DNA of 64,000 nucleotides, taken from the NCBI GenBank assembly GCA_036267635.1, contig DATAVR010000036.1, positions 35,118-99,117 of the forward strand, given 5' to 3'. The notes under the pieces are model-generated. The model made no database searches, was not told the DNA's origin, and worked only from the letters and a program-made list of their open reading frames with translations. Shown piece by piece: positions 41,321 to 50,031 of this stretch. Origin of the DNA: JADGRB01 sp036267635. GTDB lineage: Bacteria > Myxococcota_A > Polyangia > Fen-1088. Position numbers and translations under genes: made by a program. Position 1 is the first letter of the stretch. Each line of letters opens with the position of its first letter.

Positions 41321-41804
41321 GCGACAGGTATTTCTCGACCAGCTTCGCCTGGGCGGCCCACCCCTGCTCGTTCATGGTGAAGGCCTTCGCGCGGCGCGAC
41401 GCCGGCAGGGCTTCGAAGCCCGATTCGGTGATCGTGAGCGTCGTTCCCCCGGCGGCCTCTTCCAGCTCGAAGGCGACCAGGGTCATCGGCTCCTGCGAAT
41501 AGTCGACGTCGCCCTCGACCGCGAAAGGGTGCCAGCGAAAGGCGAAGCGGCGCAGGGGCTCGATGTGGTCGACGACGATCTCGAACCTCGCCCCACGATA
41601 GGGCTCCTGGGTCCTGGCGACCTCGGCGTCGGCCTGGGTGGGGACGATCCGTCCCACCAGCGTGGCACCGGCGACGAACGGACCTTCGAATGCCACCCCG
41701 AACCAGGCGCCGAACTGCTGAGCCTCACTGATGGCGCGCCAGACCCGCTCGAGCGGCGCGCGCAGAAGGACCGTCTTCACGATGCGATCTGGCTTCGTCT
41801 CCAC
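41310..41804 (-). CDS. SRPBCC / AHSA1-domain protein
   Basis: 164 residues from GTG 41804, which has GGAGG seven bases upstream. The sequence IVKTVLLRAPLERVWRAISE, then FGAWFGVAFEGPF and TITESGFEAL follows the AHSA1 (activator of Hsp90 ATPase homologue) family of the START/Bet v1 fold, with its hydrophobic ligand cavity. It is commonly encoded with an ArsR repressor. The ligand is unknown. Co-transcribed with the downstream arsR-type gene. Confidence 0.88.
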   Translation of the reverse strand: METKPDRIVKTVLLRAPLERVWRAISEAQQFGAWFGVAFEGPFVAGATLVGRIVPTQADAEVARTQEPYRGARFEIVVDHIEPLRRFAFRWHPFAVEGDVDYSQEPMTLVAFELEEAAGGTTLTITESGFEALPASRRAKAFTMNEQGWAAQAKLVEKYLSHAS

Positions 41805-41806
41805 AT

Positions 41807-41822
41807 GCAACCTCCAGGTTGC
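41807..41822. promoter_or_regulatory. Palindromic operator, probably for the ArsR repressor
   Basis: GCAACCT-CC-AGGTTGC, a perfect 7+2+7 inverted repeat covering the ribosome-binding site of the SRPBCC gene. Just beyond it (41824-41829) TATAAT on the plus strand and its complement ATTATA on the minus strand could be -10 elements for the divergent genes. Confidence 0.65.
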
Positions 41823-41915
41823 GTATAATTTAACCCCGGTTGGCCGAAAGGCAACGGGAAGGTTGCTGGTTATCGTCGCCTTGCGTGGGGCCGCGCAGCC
41901 GGGCACGATGGCGCG

Positions 41916-43112
41916 ATGTCGGAGAAACGGCCGGGACGCTGGGGCCGCCGACTGCGCATGTTCCTCGGTCTCGTCGTCGCCCTCTGCGCCACGTTGGTCA
42001 TCCTCACCTGGATCTCGACCGACCACTTTCGTGCGTTCGGCGGCGCGCCTGCCGGCGAGCGGCTCGACCGGATGCGCGCCTCGAGGCAGTTCGTCGACGG
42101 CAAGTTCCAGAACGCCGAGCCGACCAGCGTGATGGCGCCGACCTTCTACTGGAGCGCGTTCAAACAATGGTTCTTCGGCAAGGAGATGCGCGTCCCGCCC
42201 TGTCCGCTGCCGATGGTCAGCGACACGGCGGCCCGCCTGGCGGCGCCGGCGGCCTCCGGGCTGCGCGTCACCTGGCTCGGACACTCGAGCACGCTCATCG
42301 AGATCGACGGCGCGCGCATCCTGACCGATCCGGTGTGGGGCGCGCGCGCCTCGCCGTCGCGCTGGGTCGGCCCGAGCCGCATGCACCCGCCGCCGCTGGC
42401 GTTGGCCGAGCTGCCGCCGATCGACGCGGTCGTCATCTCGCACGAGCACTACGACCACCTCGACATGGGGACCATCGAGGCGCTCAGCGCGCGCGGGGTC
42501 ACCTTCCACGTCCCGCTCGGCGTCGGCGCGCACCTGGCGGCCTGGGGCGTCCCGGCCGCGCAGATCGTCGAGCACGACTGGTGGCAGGACGCGACGCTCG
42601 CCGGCGGGGTGCGCATCGTGTCGACCCCGGCGCGGCACTTCAACGGCCGCGGGATCCCCTGGCGGGTCGGCGCGCTCTGGACGTCGTGGTCGATCGTCGG
42701 CCCGCACCACCGACTGTTCTTCAGCGGCGACACCGGCCTCACCGACGGGTTCTCCGAGGTGGCGCGGCGCGAGGGGCCGTTCGACGTCGCGATGCTGGAG
42801 ATCGGCCAGTACCACGAGAGCTGGGGGACGATTCACCTCGGCCCCAAAGGCGCGCTGGAGGCGTTCGCGCGCCTCGGCGCCAAGACGCTGATCCCGATTC
42901 ACTGGGGAACCTTCGTGCTCGCCTATCACGCCTGGTCGGAGCCGGTGGAGACGCTGGTCGATGAAGCGGGCCGGCGCGGCATCCCGGTGCTCACGCCCCG
43001 CCTCGGAGAGCCGATCGAACCGGTCACGACGACAGGTGCCGCGGCGCCGCCCTCGACCACGACGGCCTGGTGGCGTGCGCTGCCGCCGATCGCGCCCAGG
43101 TGCCCGGACTGA
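41916..43112 (+). CDS. MBL-fold metallo-hydrolase, membrane-anchored (NAPE-PLD/UlaG-like)
   Basis: 398 residues. An N-terminal hydrophobic helix (14-34, GLVVALCATLVIL) anchors the protein, followed by the metallo-beta-lactamase core: HEHYDHLD at 176-183, PARHFNGRGIPW, GDTGLTDGF and IPIHWGTF. The LGHSSTLIEIDG start and HFNGRG motif are typical of the N-acylphosphatidylethanolamine phospholipase D/UlaG-like group, which hydrolyse phosphodiesters or lactones. It is divergent from the SRPBCC/ArsR pair and may be under the same operator. Confidence 0.88.
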   Translation: MSEKRPGRWGRRLRMFLGLVVALCATLVILTWISTDHFRAFGGAPAGERLDRMRASRQFVDGKFQNAEPTSVMAPTFYWSAFKQWFFGKEMRVPPCPLPMVSDTAARLAAPAASGLRVTWLGHSSTLIEIDGARILTDPVWGARASPSRWVGPSRMHPPPLALAELPPIDAVVISHEHYDHLDMGTIEALSARGVTFHVPLGVGAHLAAWGVPAAQIVEHDWWQDATLAGGVRIVSTPARHFNGRGIPWRVGALWTSWSIVGPHHRLFFSGDTGLTDGFSEVARREGPFDVAMLEIGQYHESWGTIHLGPKGALEAFARLGAKTLIPIHWGTFVLAYHAWSEPVETLVDEAGRRGIPVLTPRLGEPIEPVTTTGAAAPPSTTTAWWRALPPIAPRCPD

Positions 43113-43139
43113 TCGCTCCGGTCTGCTATAGAGGGCCGC

Positions 43140-44468
43140 ATGAAGTTGCTGGATCCAGGATTCGTCCGCCGGGCCGCCGCCGTCGGCGCCGTGGTGGGAG
43201 CGTTGGTGGTGGTCCGGCCGGCCCCCGCCGGCGCGGTCGACGCCGAGGCGCCCCAGCCGCCGGAACCTGCGCCCGAGAGGGTCACTCTGGGCGAGGCGGT
43301 GAGCCGCTCGCTCGGACGCAACCCGACAGTCGCCGTGGCACTCTCCGAGATCGATCGCGCCGACGCGCTGATCAAAGAGGCGCGCGCCGGCTGGTATCCG
43401 ACGTTGAACGCCTTCGCCAGCTACACCCGCCTCGATCACGATCGCGTCTTCGCCGGCGTCGTCGAGCTGTCGGCCAACGAGGTGGCCGCCAACATCACGC
43501 TGACGGTCCCGCTGGTGTCGGCGCCGGCCTGGATCAACACGCGGCTGGCCAAGGACAACCGGCGCATCGCCGAAGCGAGCGCGCTCGACGTGCGGCGGCA
43601 GATCGCGCAGGCGACGGCGCGCGCCTACCTCACCGTCGTCGCGCAGCACCGGCTGATCGCCGCCGCCGAGACGGCGCGCGCCAACGCCAAGGATCACTAC
43701 GACTACGCGCACACGCGCCTCATGGGCGGGGTGGGGCGCAGCATCGACGAGGTGCGGGCGCAGCAGGATCTGGCCAGCGTCGACGTGCAGGTGCAGGCGA
43801 CCTACTTCGCGCTGGCGCGCGCGCGCGAGGCGCTCGGCGTCCTCTTGGCCACCTCGGCGCCGGTCGACTCGGTCGACGAGGTCGACCTCGGCGCGATGCC
43901 CTCGCTGGTGAGCGCGCTGCAAGATGCGCCGGCGCGGCGCCCCGACATCAAGGTCCTCACCGAGAAGGTGGCGACCGCCAAGCAGGCCTCCGACGACACC
44001 TGGGCCTTCTACGCGCCAATCCTGAACCTGGTCGGCCAACCGTTCATTCAGCATCCGCCCACCACGCTGTTGCCGCGCGATGGCTGGCAGGCCGAGGTGC
44101 TGCTGTCGCTGCCGCTTTACGACGGCGGCCAGCGGACCGGCGTCTCGCACGAGCGCGACGCGCTCTTGGCCGAGGCGCGCGCCAACCTCGACGCGGGGCT
44201 GCGGCAGGCGCAGTCGGACGTGCGGGTCAGCTTCGAGGAGATGCTGCGCGCCGATCAGGGCCTCGGCTCGGCGCGCGATGCCGCGCGCCTCGCGCACAAG
44301 GCCTACGACCTGGCGACGCTCGCCTACCGCGCCGGCGCCAGCACCAACATCGAGGTGCTCGACGCCGCCCGCCAGGCCCGCGACGCCGACACCTCCACCG
44401 CCGAAGCGGAGGATCTCTCGCGTCAGGCCCGGCTCGACCTGCTGGTGGCGGCGGGGCGATTTCCCTGA
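43140..44468 (+). CDS. TolC-family outer-membrane efflux channel protein
   Basis: 442 residues. Signal peptide cleaved near GAVDA (about 32). Two homologous halves of beta-alpha hairpins are visible: residues 48-240 (LGEAVSRSLGRNPTVAVALS) and 250-440 (PSLVSALQDAPARRPDIKVL), with coiled-coil-like Ala/Arg/Gln-rich helices. This is an OMF subunit of a tripartite pump or type I secretion system. No membrane-fusion protein or inner-membrane pump is adjacent, so the partners lie elsewhere. Confidence 0.92.
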   Translation: MKLLDPGFVRRAAAVGAVVGALVVVRPAPAGAVDAEAPQPPEPAPERVTLGEAVSRSLGRNPTVAVALSEIDRADALIKEARAGWYPTLNAFASYTRLDHDRVFAGVVELSANEVAANITLTVPLVSAPAWINTRLAKDNRRIAEASALDVRRQIAQATARAYLTVVAQHRLIAAAETARANAKDHYDYAHTRLMGGVGRSIDEVRAQQDLASVDVQVQATYFALARAREALGVLLATSAPVDSVDEVDLGAMPSLVSALQDAPARRPDIKVLTEKVATAKQASDDTWAFYAPILNLVGQPFIQHPPTTLLPRDGWQAEVLLSLPLYDGGQRTGVSHERDALLAEARANLDAGLRQAQSDVRVSFEEMLRADQGLGSARDAARLAHKAYDLATLAYRAGASTNIEVLDAARQARDADTSTAEAEDLSRQARLDLLVAAGRFP

Positions 44469-44636
44469 AACAGAGCGACAGGTCGAGCCGCTGGTCGAGC
44501 GACGATCGCCGACCTGGTCAGTCGTGCAGAGGGTCGGGCTGATGGCATTCGTTGAGTATTTGGGCGTCGCTTGTCCTTCAGACGGAGACATGGTACCGAA
44601 GCCCGAGCCAGCGATCGTGCGCAACGGAGGTGACGA

Positions 44637-45428
44637 ATGATGCTGATTAGGTTGGGAGCGTTCTCGGCAATCGTGATGTTTTCGTTCGTCTCGCAAGCGC
44701 AAGAGGTTATTGAGCAGGATCAGGTCCAGACGCAGCAACGTCCCGTCGATCCCGCGGTCACTGCCTCTCGTAACGGCTCGTTCCTTCCGGAGACTCTCTC
44801 GGCCGGCGTGGGCTCGACGTTGGTGTTCGCCTACGGTTCGGGTGGCTACGATTCGTCGCGTAGAGGTCCGCTGGTCGACTCCGTCGTCGAAGCCAGGATC
44901 TGGGGTCCATTTGCTCTCAGGTTTCAGGCCACCTACAGCAACGACACGGACAAAATGCGGCCGAGCGTCGCGGGGCGGGCCCAATTCCTCCGACAGGAAC
45001 GGCAGGGAGTAGACGGGAGCGTCACGGTCTTCTTCAAGACCGAGGGTTTCACCGAGACGGAAGGGGAGATTGAAACATTCCTCTCGTTCGGCCGTCGCTT
45101 CGAGCAGCTGACGCTCGTCGGGGATCTTGTTTATGGACAGGACCCCGAAGGGAACGAAAGGGACGGCGAGGTTCACGGGGCGATCTTCCACCAGGCGAAA
45201 GGGCTGATGTTCGGGCTCGATTCTCGCGTCCGATTTGCGATCGGCACCCAGCATGGCCACGCCGCGACGACCGAGCCGGTGTTTGATTTCCTGGCGGGTC
45301 CGATCGCCACCGCCGCCACCGGGATGGGGGCCATCTTCGCTCAGGTGGGTCCAAGCGCGTTCCAGCTCGAAAACAGTCCGACCCACGTGGGCGTGGCCGC
45401 GTTGGCCGGCCTCGGGGGCGCGTACTGA
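44637..45428 (+). CDS. Predicted outer-membrane beta-barrel protein
   Basis: 263 residues with a signal peptide (cleavage near SQA-QE, residue 22), then amphipathic strands (VVEARIWGPFALRFQATYS, GSVTVFFKTEGFT, FEQLTLVGDLVYG). The C-terminus ends VAALAGLGGAY, with a terminal aromatic, the usual BAM signal. The coding sequence and its 5' flank are visibly less GC-rich than the neighbours and use codons such as TTA/ATT/GTT, hinting at recent acquisition. Function unknown. Confidence 0.65.
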   Translation: MMLIRLGAFSAIVMFSFVSQAQEVIEQDQVQTQQRPVDPAVTASRNGSFLPETLSAGVGSTLVFAYGSGGYDSSRRGPLVDSVVEARIWGPFALRFQATYSNDTDKMRPSVAGRAQFLRQERQGVDGSVTVFFKTEGFTETEGEIETFLSFGRRFEQLTLVGDLVYGQDPEGNERDGEVHGAIFHQAKGLMFGLDSRVRFAIGTQHGHAATTEPVFDFLAGPIATAATGMGAIFAQVGPSAFQLENSPTHVGVAALAGLGGAY

Positions 45429-45435
45429 TCGATAC

Positions 45436-46143
45436 TTAGTCGCCGGAAGCCCGGCGACCGCCGAAGATCGCGGTGCCGACGCGGACGAGCGTGGCCCCTT
45501 CGGCGATGGCGATCTCGAAGTCGCCGCTCATCCCCATCGACAGCTCGCGGAGATCGACGCGCGGGCGCGCGCGGGCTACCTCGCGCTCGCGCAGCTCGCG
45601 CAGCGCGGCGAAGTGGGGGCGCGCGTCGTCGGGGTCTTCGGTGAACGGCGGGATGAGCATCAGACCGGCGCAGGTGACGTTCACCAGCGAGGTGAACCTG
45701 TCGAGCAGTGTCGGCAGATCGCCGGGTGGCACGCCGCGCTTTTGCGCCTCGCCCGCGACGTTGACCTGAACGAGGCAGGCCTGCGCCGCGCCGCGCGTCT
45801 CGATCGCCTCCAGCAGCGCGATCGAATCGACGGTGTGAACGAGCGCGACCTGGCCGGCGACGTACTTCACCTTGTTGCTCTGGAGCGGGCCGATGTAGTG
45901 CCACTCGGGCGGCGTCGGCACCGCCGACAGCGCGGCCCGCTTGTCGCGCAGCTCCTGGGCGTAGTTCTCGCCGAAGGCCTGCTGGCCGGCGGCCATCGCG
46001 GCCCGCACGTCGTCGGCTGTCATCTTCTTGCTGACCGCCAGCAGCCGGACCGAACCGGGTGTCCGGCCGGCGGCCTTCTCGGCGGCGGCGATCCGCGCGC
46101 GCACGCTGGCGAGCCCGGCGGCAATGGACTCGGCGCGGGTCAT
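45436..46143 (-). CDS. yggS: YggS-family pyridoxal-phosphate homeostasis protein
   Basis: 235 residues. The PLP-binding Lys39 lies in LLAVSKKMTADDVRAA, followed by FGENYAQEL, EWHYIGPLQSNKVKY and SMGMSGDFEIAIAEG, all hallmark motifs of the YggS/PROSC fold type III alanine-racemase-like proteins. It binds PLP and buffers its free level rather than catalysing a reaction. It is translated in overlap (ATGA) with the maf gene upstream. Confidence 0.95.
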   Translation of the reverse strand: MTRAESIAAGLASVRARIAAAEKAAGRTPGSVRLLAVSKKMTADDVRAAMAAGQQAFGENYAQELRDKRAALSAVPTPPEWHYIGPLQSNKVKYVAGQVALVHTVDSIALLEAIETRGAAQACLVQVNVAGEAQKRGVPPGDLPTLLDRFTSLVNVTCAGLMLIPPFTEDPDDARPHFAALRELREREVARARPRVDLRELSMGMSGDFEIAIAEGATLVRVGTAIFGGRRASGD

Positions 46144-46769
46144 TTCGCGGCGGCGCTGAAGCCCGGGGCGGGGTAGCGCGGCAGCGCGCCGAGCGCCAGC
46201 AGGTCGGCCAGCACCTCGGCCAGCGGCAGACCGACCACGTTGGTCAACGACCCGCGCAGCTCGGTGACGAAGGCGGCCGCGATCCCCTGCACGGCGTAAG
46301 CGCCCGCCTTGTCGCGCCCTTCGCCGCTGGCGACGTAGGCATCGATCTCGGCCGGTTGAAGCGCGCGCATCGCCACCAGCGTGGTCACTGCCCGATCGAG
46401 CCGGCGCGCCCCGAAGCGGAGGGTATACGCCGTGACCACCTCGTGCCGGCGCCCGGCGAGCCGCAGGAGCATCGCCCGGGCCTCGGCGTCGTCGGCCGGC
46501 TTGCCGAGGATGGTCTCCTCGATGATCACCGTGGTGTCGGCGCCGAGCACCGCCAGCCCGCGGTCAGCCGGCAACCCGTCGGCAACGGCGTCGCACTTGG
46601 CCGCGGCGACCCGGCGCGCGTAATCGGCCGGCTTCTCGTCCGGCAGCGGTGTCTCGTCGACGTCGGCGGGGACCACCTCCAGCACCAGGCCGAGCCGCTC
46701 GAGCAGCTCGCGGCGCCGCGGCGAGGCCGACGCCAAGATCAGATCGGGGAGCTCGGAGGTCGCCGTCAT
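46140..46769 (-). CDS. maf: Maf-like nucleotide pyrophosphatase
   Basis: 209 residues from ATG 46769. The signature ASASPRRRELL (13-23) and the ADTTVIIEETILGKP, GRRHEVVTAYTL and SGEGRDKAGAYAVQG motifs identify the Maf/Ham1-like family, which hydrolyses dTTP/UTP or modified NTPs. The GKPADDAEA form fits the dTTP/UTP branch. Operon with yggS (4 bp overlap). Confidence 0.94.
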   Translation of the reverse strand: MTATSELPDLILASASPRRRELLERLGLVLEVVPADVDETPLPDEKPADYARRVAAAKCDAVADGLPADRGLAVLGADTTVIIEETILGKPADDAEARAMLLRLAGRRHEVVTAYTLRFGARRLDRAVTTLVAMRALQPAEIDAYVASGEGRDKAGAYAVQGIAAAFVTELRGSLTNVVGLPLAEVLADLLALGALPRYPAPGFSAAAK

Positions 46770-46823
46770 CGGCGGGCTTCTACCACGCGAACAACCTTGG
46801 CGGCCGCCGTCCGAGAACCCGGC

Positions 46824-48032
46824 ATGCGAGCCCACCTCGTTCTTCTGATCGGCGCGGTCGTCGCGCCGGCGCTGGCGTGTGCCCCCGAGACCGATCTCTC
46901 CAACGTCTCTGCGACCGGCGCGCCGCCGCCGCCCACCGGCCCGGCTGGTGCCATGCTGGTCGATCCGCCCGCCGGCGCGACGGGTGTGCCGCTCAATCTC
47001 GCGGGCGTCGTCGTCCGGTTCCCGGCGGCGATCGCCTGGGGAGCGGGCGGCCTGGTCGTTTGCGACGGTCAAGCGGTCGCGGTCCCGGTCTCGGCCCCGG
47101 GTGACACCCCCTGCGCCGCTGGCGAGGCCGGGGCCTGCTACCGGGTCGATCTGACGGGAGACCTGCCGGCCAGCGTCCCGTGCGCGGTTTCGATCGCGGC
47201 CGGCGCCGTCGACGCGACCGGCGCGCCCGTTGTCGCCGGCATGATCGGGGTCTTCGAGGACGCCGACGCGCCCGACGTGACGCCCCCGGTGCTGGGTGAC
47301 GTGGCGGTCTCGGCCGCCGGCCCTTGCCTGACCGTGAGCTTTACCACCGACGCGCCGGCGAGCGGGACGATCGTCGTCCAGGCGGGAGGCGTCGAGATCG
47401 ACACGCCGGCCGGCGCGGGGGAGACCAGCTTCGCGGTGGGGATCCCACTCGGGTCGTTGCCTCCCTCGACCGCCGCGACGGTGACGGTGAACGCCACCGA
47501 TCTCGCGGGGAACGCCACGGTCTCGGCGCCGTTCGCGTTCACGACGCCGGTGGCGCTGCCGCCCATCGCCATCACCGAGGTGCTGGCCAACCCCGCCGGT
47601 CCCGAGCCGCAGCAGGAGTATGTCGAGCTGCGCAACCTGGGCGAGGCCGACGTGCCGCTGGCCGGGCTGCGCCTGCAGGACAGCAAGGGGGGCGACGATC
47701 TTCCGGCCGAGACGCTGGCGGCGGGGGGCTACGCGCTGGTGGTCACCGCCACCTACGACCCCGACGAGGGGAGCGATCCCGCGCCGCGCGCCGGCACGCT
47801 GCTCCTGCGGGTCGACACCCGGCTCGGCGCGGACGGCCTCTCCAACTCGGGCGAGGCGGTGCAACTGGTTCAGGGTGACGCGGTCGTGTCGAGCTACGGC
47901 GGGTGGGTTTCGGTCTCGGCCGGCAGCTGGAACGGCAACTCGGTTCACCGGCTGGTCCAGACCGCCTGCGACAGCTCGGATGCCTGGAATCACACCCCGC
48001 TTCCGCCCACGCCGGGGTGGGGTCCGCCGTGA
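46824..48032 (+). CDS. Lipoprotein with Ig-like and lamin-tail (LTD) domains
   Basis: 402 residues. Lipobox ALAC, lipidated Cys19, Pro-rich tether, a Big_5-type domain (VDPPAGATGVPLNLAGVVVR), a second Ig-like sandwich (about 155-245), then the lamin tail domain: IAITEVLANPAGPEPQQEYV, ELRNLGEADVPLAGLRLQD, and the closing SSDAWNHTPLPPTPG. LTD proteins of bacteria are surface-associated and often accompany nucleases or hydrolases; none is adjacent. Divergent from maf-yggS with 54 bp between starts. Confidence 0.8.
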   Translation: MRAHLVLLIGAVVAPALACAPETDLSNVSATGAPPPPTGPAGAMLVDPPAGATGVPLNLAGVVVRFPAAIAWGAGGLVVCDGQAVAVPVSAPGDTPCAAGEAGACYRVDLTGDLPASVPCAVSIAAGAVDATGAPVVAGMIGVFEDADAPDVTPPVLGDVAVSAAGPCLTVSFTTDAPASGTIVVQAGGVEIDTPAGAGETSFAVGIPLGSLPPSTAATVTVNATDLAGNATVSAPFAFTTPVALPPIAITEVLANPAGPEPQQEYVELRNLGEADVPLAGLRLQDSKGGDDLPAETLAAGGYALVVTATYDPDEGSDPAPRAGTLLLRVDTRLGADGLSNSGEAVQLVQGDAVVSSYGGWVSVSAGSWNGNSVHRLVQTACDSSDAWNHTPLPPTPGWGPP

Positions 48033-48110
48033 AAAAGGCGGGTCCGCCCCGACAAATAGGGCGGCAAAAAGTGGCTCGTCCGGGCGCGAGGCATGACTAT
48101 GATAGCGGCC

Positions 48111-48860
48111 ATGTCCGGGCACAATCGGTGGAGCAAGATCAAGCACAAGAAAGAGGCTTCCGACTCCAAGAAGTCGAAGGTCTGGACCAAGCTCATCAAG
48201 GAGCTGACCGTCTCGGCGCGCTTCGGCGGCGGTGACATCAACGGCAACCCTCGCTTGCGGACCGCGGTCGACAAGGCGCGCGCCGAGAACATGCCGAACG
48301 ACACCATCGATCGGGCCATCAAGAAGGGGACCGGCGATCTCGAAGGGGTCAGCTACGAGGAGTTCAACTACGAGATCTTCGGCCCCGGCGGCACCGCAGT
48401 GCTGGCCGAGATCATGACCGACAACCGCAACCGGACGGCCGGCGAGGTCCGCAGCCTCATCGCCCGGCACGGTGGCAACCTGGGCGCCGCGGGCTCGGTG
48501 GCCTACATGTTCAAGAAGCAGGGGATGATCGTCTACGAGGCGGCTGCCGTCGACGAGGACAAGGTGACCGAGTTGGCGATCGAGCTCGGAGCCGAGGACG
48601 TCAAGACCGAGGGGGAGTCGCTGATCGTGGTGACCGACCCCAAGGGGTTCGAGACCGTCCGCGAGGGTTTGAAGAAGGGCGGGCTTCCGGAGCCGCACCA
48701 TGCCGAGGTCTCCATGGTCCCGCAGACGGTCGTGAAGCTGGTCGGCCGGGATGCCGAGGTTGCCGTGAAGCTGGTCGCCGCGCTCGAAGACAACGACGAC
48801 GTGCAGAACGTCTATTCGAACATGGACGTCGACGAGTCCGTGCTGGAGAGCGTCGGCTGA
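48111..48860 (+). CDS. yebC: YebC/PmpR-family regulator/translation factor
   Basis: 249 residues from the ATG at 48111, giving the canonical start MSGHNRWSKIKHKK; an ATG/ACG-rich extension of six codons upstream is not typical. EFNYEIFGPGGTAVLAEIMT and DNRNRTAGEVRSLIARHGGN are family hallmarks. YebC proteins were long listed as transcription regulators and have more recently been linked to relief of ribosome stalling. It heads the ruvCAB block, an arrangement seen in many bacteria. Confidence 0.95.
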   Translation: MSGHNRWSKIKHKKEASDSKKSKVWTKLIKELTVSARFGGGDINGNPRLRTAVDKARAENMPNDTIDRAIKKGTGDLEGVSYEEFNYEIFGPGGTAVLAEIMTDNRNRTAGEVRSLIARHGGNLGAAGSVAYMFKKQGMIVYEAAAVDEDKVTELAIELGAEDVKTEGESLIVVTDPKGFETVREGLKKGGLPEPHHAEVSMVPQTVVKLVGRDAEVAVKLVAALEDNDDVQNVYSNMDVDESVLESVG

Positions 48861-48871
48861 CCTCCCACTCG

Positions 48872-49423
48872 ATGCCGGGACGGGGTGCGCCGCGGGCGTC
48901 TGAGCGCGCCTCGGTCCGCATCCTCGGCATCGACCCCGGGTCGCTGCGGCTCGGATATGGGGTCGTCGAGTGCGCCCGGGGCGGGGCCACGGTCCTCTAC
49001 GTGGAGTGCGGCGTCATCTCGGCGCCGCCGCGCGATCCGCGCGCCGTGCGCCTCGGTGAGATCGGCCGCGGGCTGCGCGAGCTCATCGAAGAGGTGCGCC
49101 CCGACGTCGTGGCGATGGAGGAGGCGTTCTTCGGCGTCAACGTGCAGTCGACGCTGGCGCTGGGCGAGGCGCGCGGCGTGGCGCTGTTCATCGCCGCCGA
49201 GCAGGGGCTGACGGTGACCGGATACCCGCCCGCGACCGTCAAGAAGTCGGTCGTCGGTCACGGGCGAGCGACCAAGGAACAGATCGGCTTTCTGGTGCGC
49301 GCGCTCTTGTCGCTGCGCCGCACGCCCGAGCCCGACGCCGCCGACGCGCTGGCCATCGCCATCTGCCACGCCAGAAGCATGCCGCCCGAACGGCGGCCCC
49401 GCGCGTTGCGGGGCGGGCGATGA
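48872..49423 (+). CDS. ruvC: Holliday junction resolvase RuvC
   Basis: 183 residues. The four acidic active-site residues are visible in ILGIDPGSLRLGYG, AMEEAFFGVN and EPDAADALAIAICH. An N-terminal extension of about 15 residues (PGRGAPRASERAS) precedes the normal start, so a GTG nearer to the VRILGID segment is possible. RuvC cuts four-way junctions symmetrically after RuvAB migration. The stop overlaps ruvA by 4 bp. Confidence 0.95.
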   Translation: MPGRGAPRASERASVRILGIDPGSLRLGYGVVECARGGATVLYVECGVISAPPRDPRAVRLGEIGRGLRELIEEVRPDVVAMEEAFFGVNVQSTLALGEARGVALFIAAEQGLTVTGYPPATVKKSVVGHGRATKEQIGFLVRALLSLRRTPEPDAADALAIAICHARSMPPERRPRALRGGR

Positions 49424-50028
49424 TCGCGTTTCTGCGCGGGCCGTTGCTGGAAGCGACCGCCGACGTTGCCGTGATCGACGCCGCCGGAGTGGGCTATCAG
49501 GTCATCGTGAGCGCGGCGACCGCGGTCGTTTTGCCGGCGGTCGGGAGCATCACGCAGCTGCACATCCACGCGCACTTCGTCAAAGACGAGCCGCTGCGTC
49601 TCTATGGCTTCGCCGACCTGGGCGAGCGTGGTCTCTTTCAGACGCTGATCAGCGTGCAGGGGGTCGGGCCGCGCGTGGCGCTGGCGATCCTGGCCGGGAT
49701 CGAAGCGGTCGAGCTGGTGCGCGCCATCGCCACCGGCGACGTCGGCCGGCTGACGCAGGTCAAAGGGGTGGGGCGCAAGACGGCCGAGCGGCTGGCGCTC
49801 GAGCTGCGCGAGAAGATCCTGACGCTGCCGGTGGGGAAGGGGGTCGCCCTCGCCCCGGCGCCGTCGCGCGGGGAGCCGCCGAGCGGCCCGCTCGGAGACG
49901 TCTACGGCGCGCTCGTGCAGCTCGGCTACAAGCCGGCGGAGATCGAGCCGCTGCTCGAGCGCCTCGACCCGGCGCGCCCCGTCACCGATCTGGTGCGCGA
50001 GGCGCTGGGCGCGCTGCGGAGGCAATAG
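49420..50028 (+). CDS. ruvA: Holliday junction branch migration protein RuvA
   Basis: 202 residues beginning MIAFLRGPLLEATADVAVID, with the OB-fold, the double HhH motifs (LISVQGVGPRVALAIL and LTQVKGVGRKTAERLALEL) and the C-terminal RuvB-binding three-helix domain (DVYGALVQLGYKPAEIEPLL). Tetramer that holds the junction and loads RuvB. Confidence 0.96.
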   Translation: MIAFLRGPLLEATADVAVIDAAGVGYQVIVSAATAVVLPAVGSITQLHIHAHFVKDEPLRLYGFADLGERGLFQTLISVQGVGPRVALAILAGIEAVELVRAIATGDVGRLTQVKGVGRKTAERLALELREKILTLPVGKGVALAPAPSRGEPPSGPLGDVYGALVQLGYKPAEIEPLLERLDPARPVTDLVREALGALRRQ

Positions 50029-50031
50029 ACC

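Noticed and set aside
41310..45386. A 1358-codon minus-strand frame spanning the SRPBCC gene, the MBL hydrolase, tolC-type gene and barrel gene
   Set aside because: Only its last 164 codons are real (SRPBCC protein). The rest is opposite three well-supported genes and has shadow composition.
43113..45436. A complete tripartite efflux operon around the TolC-type gene
   Set aside because: No membrane-fusion or inner-membrane pump gene is adjacent; the neighbours are an MBL hydrolase and an unrelated barrel.
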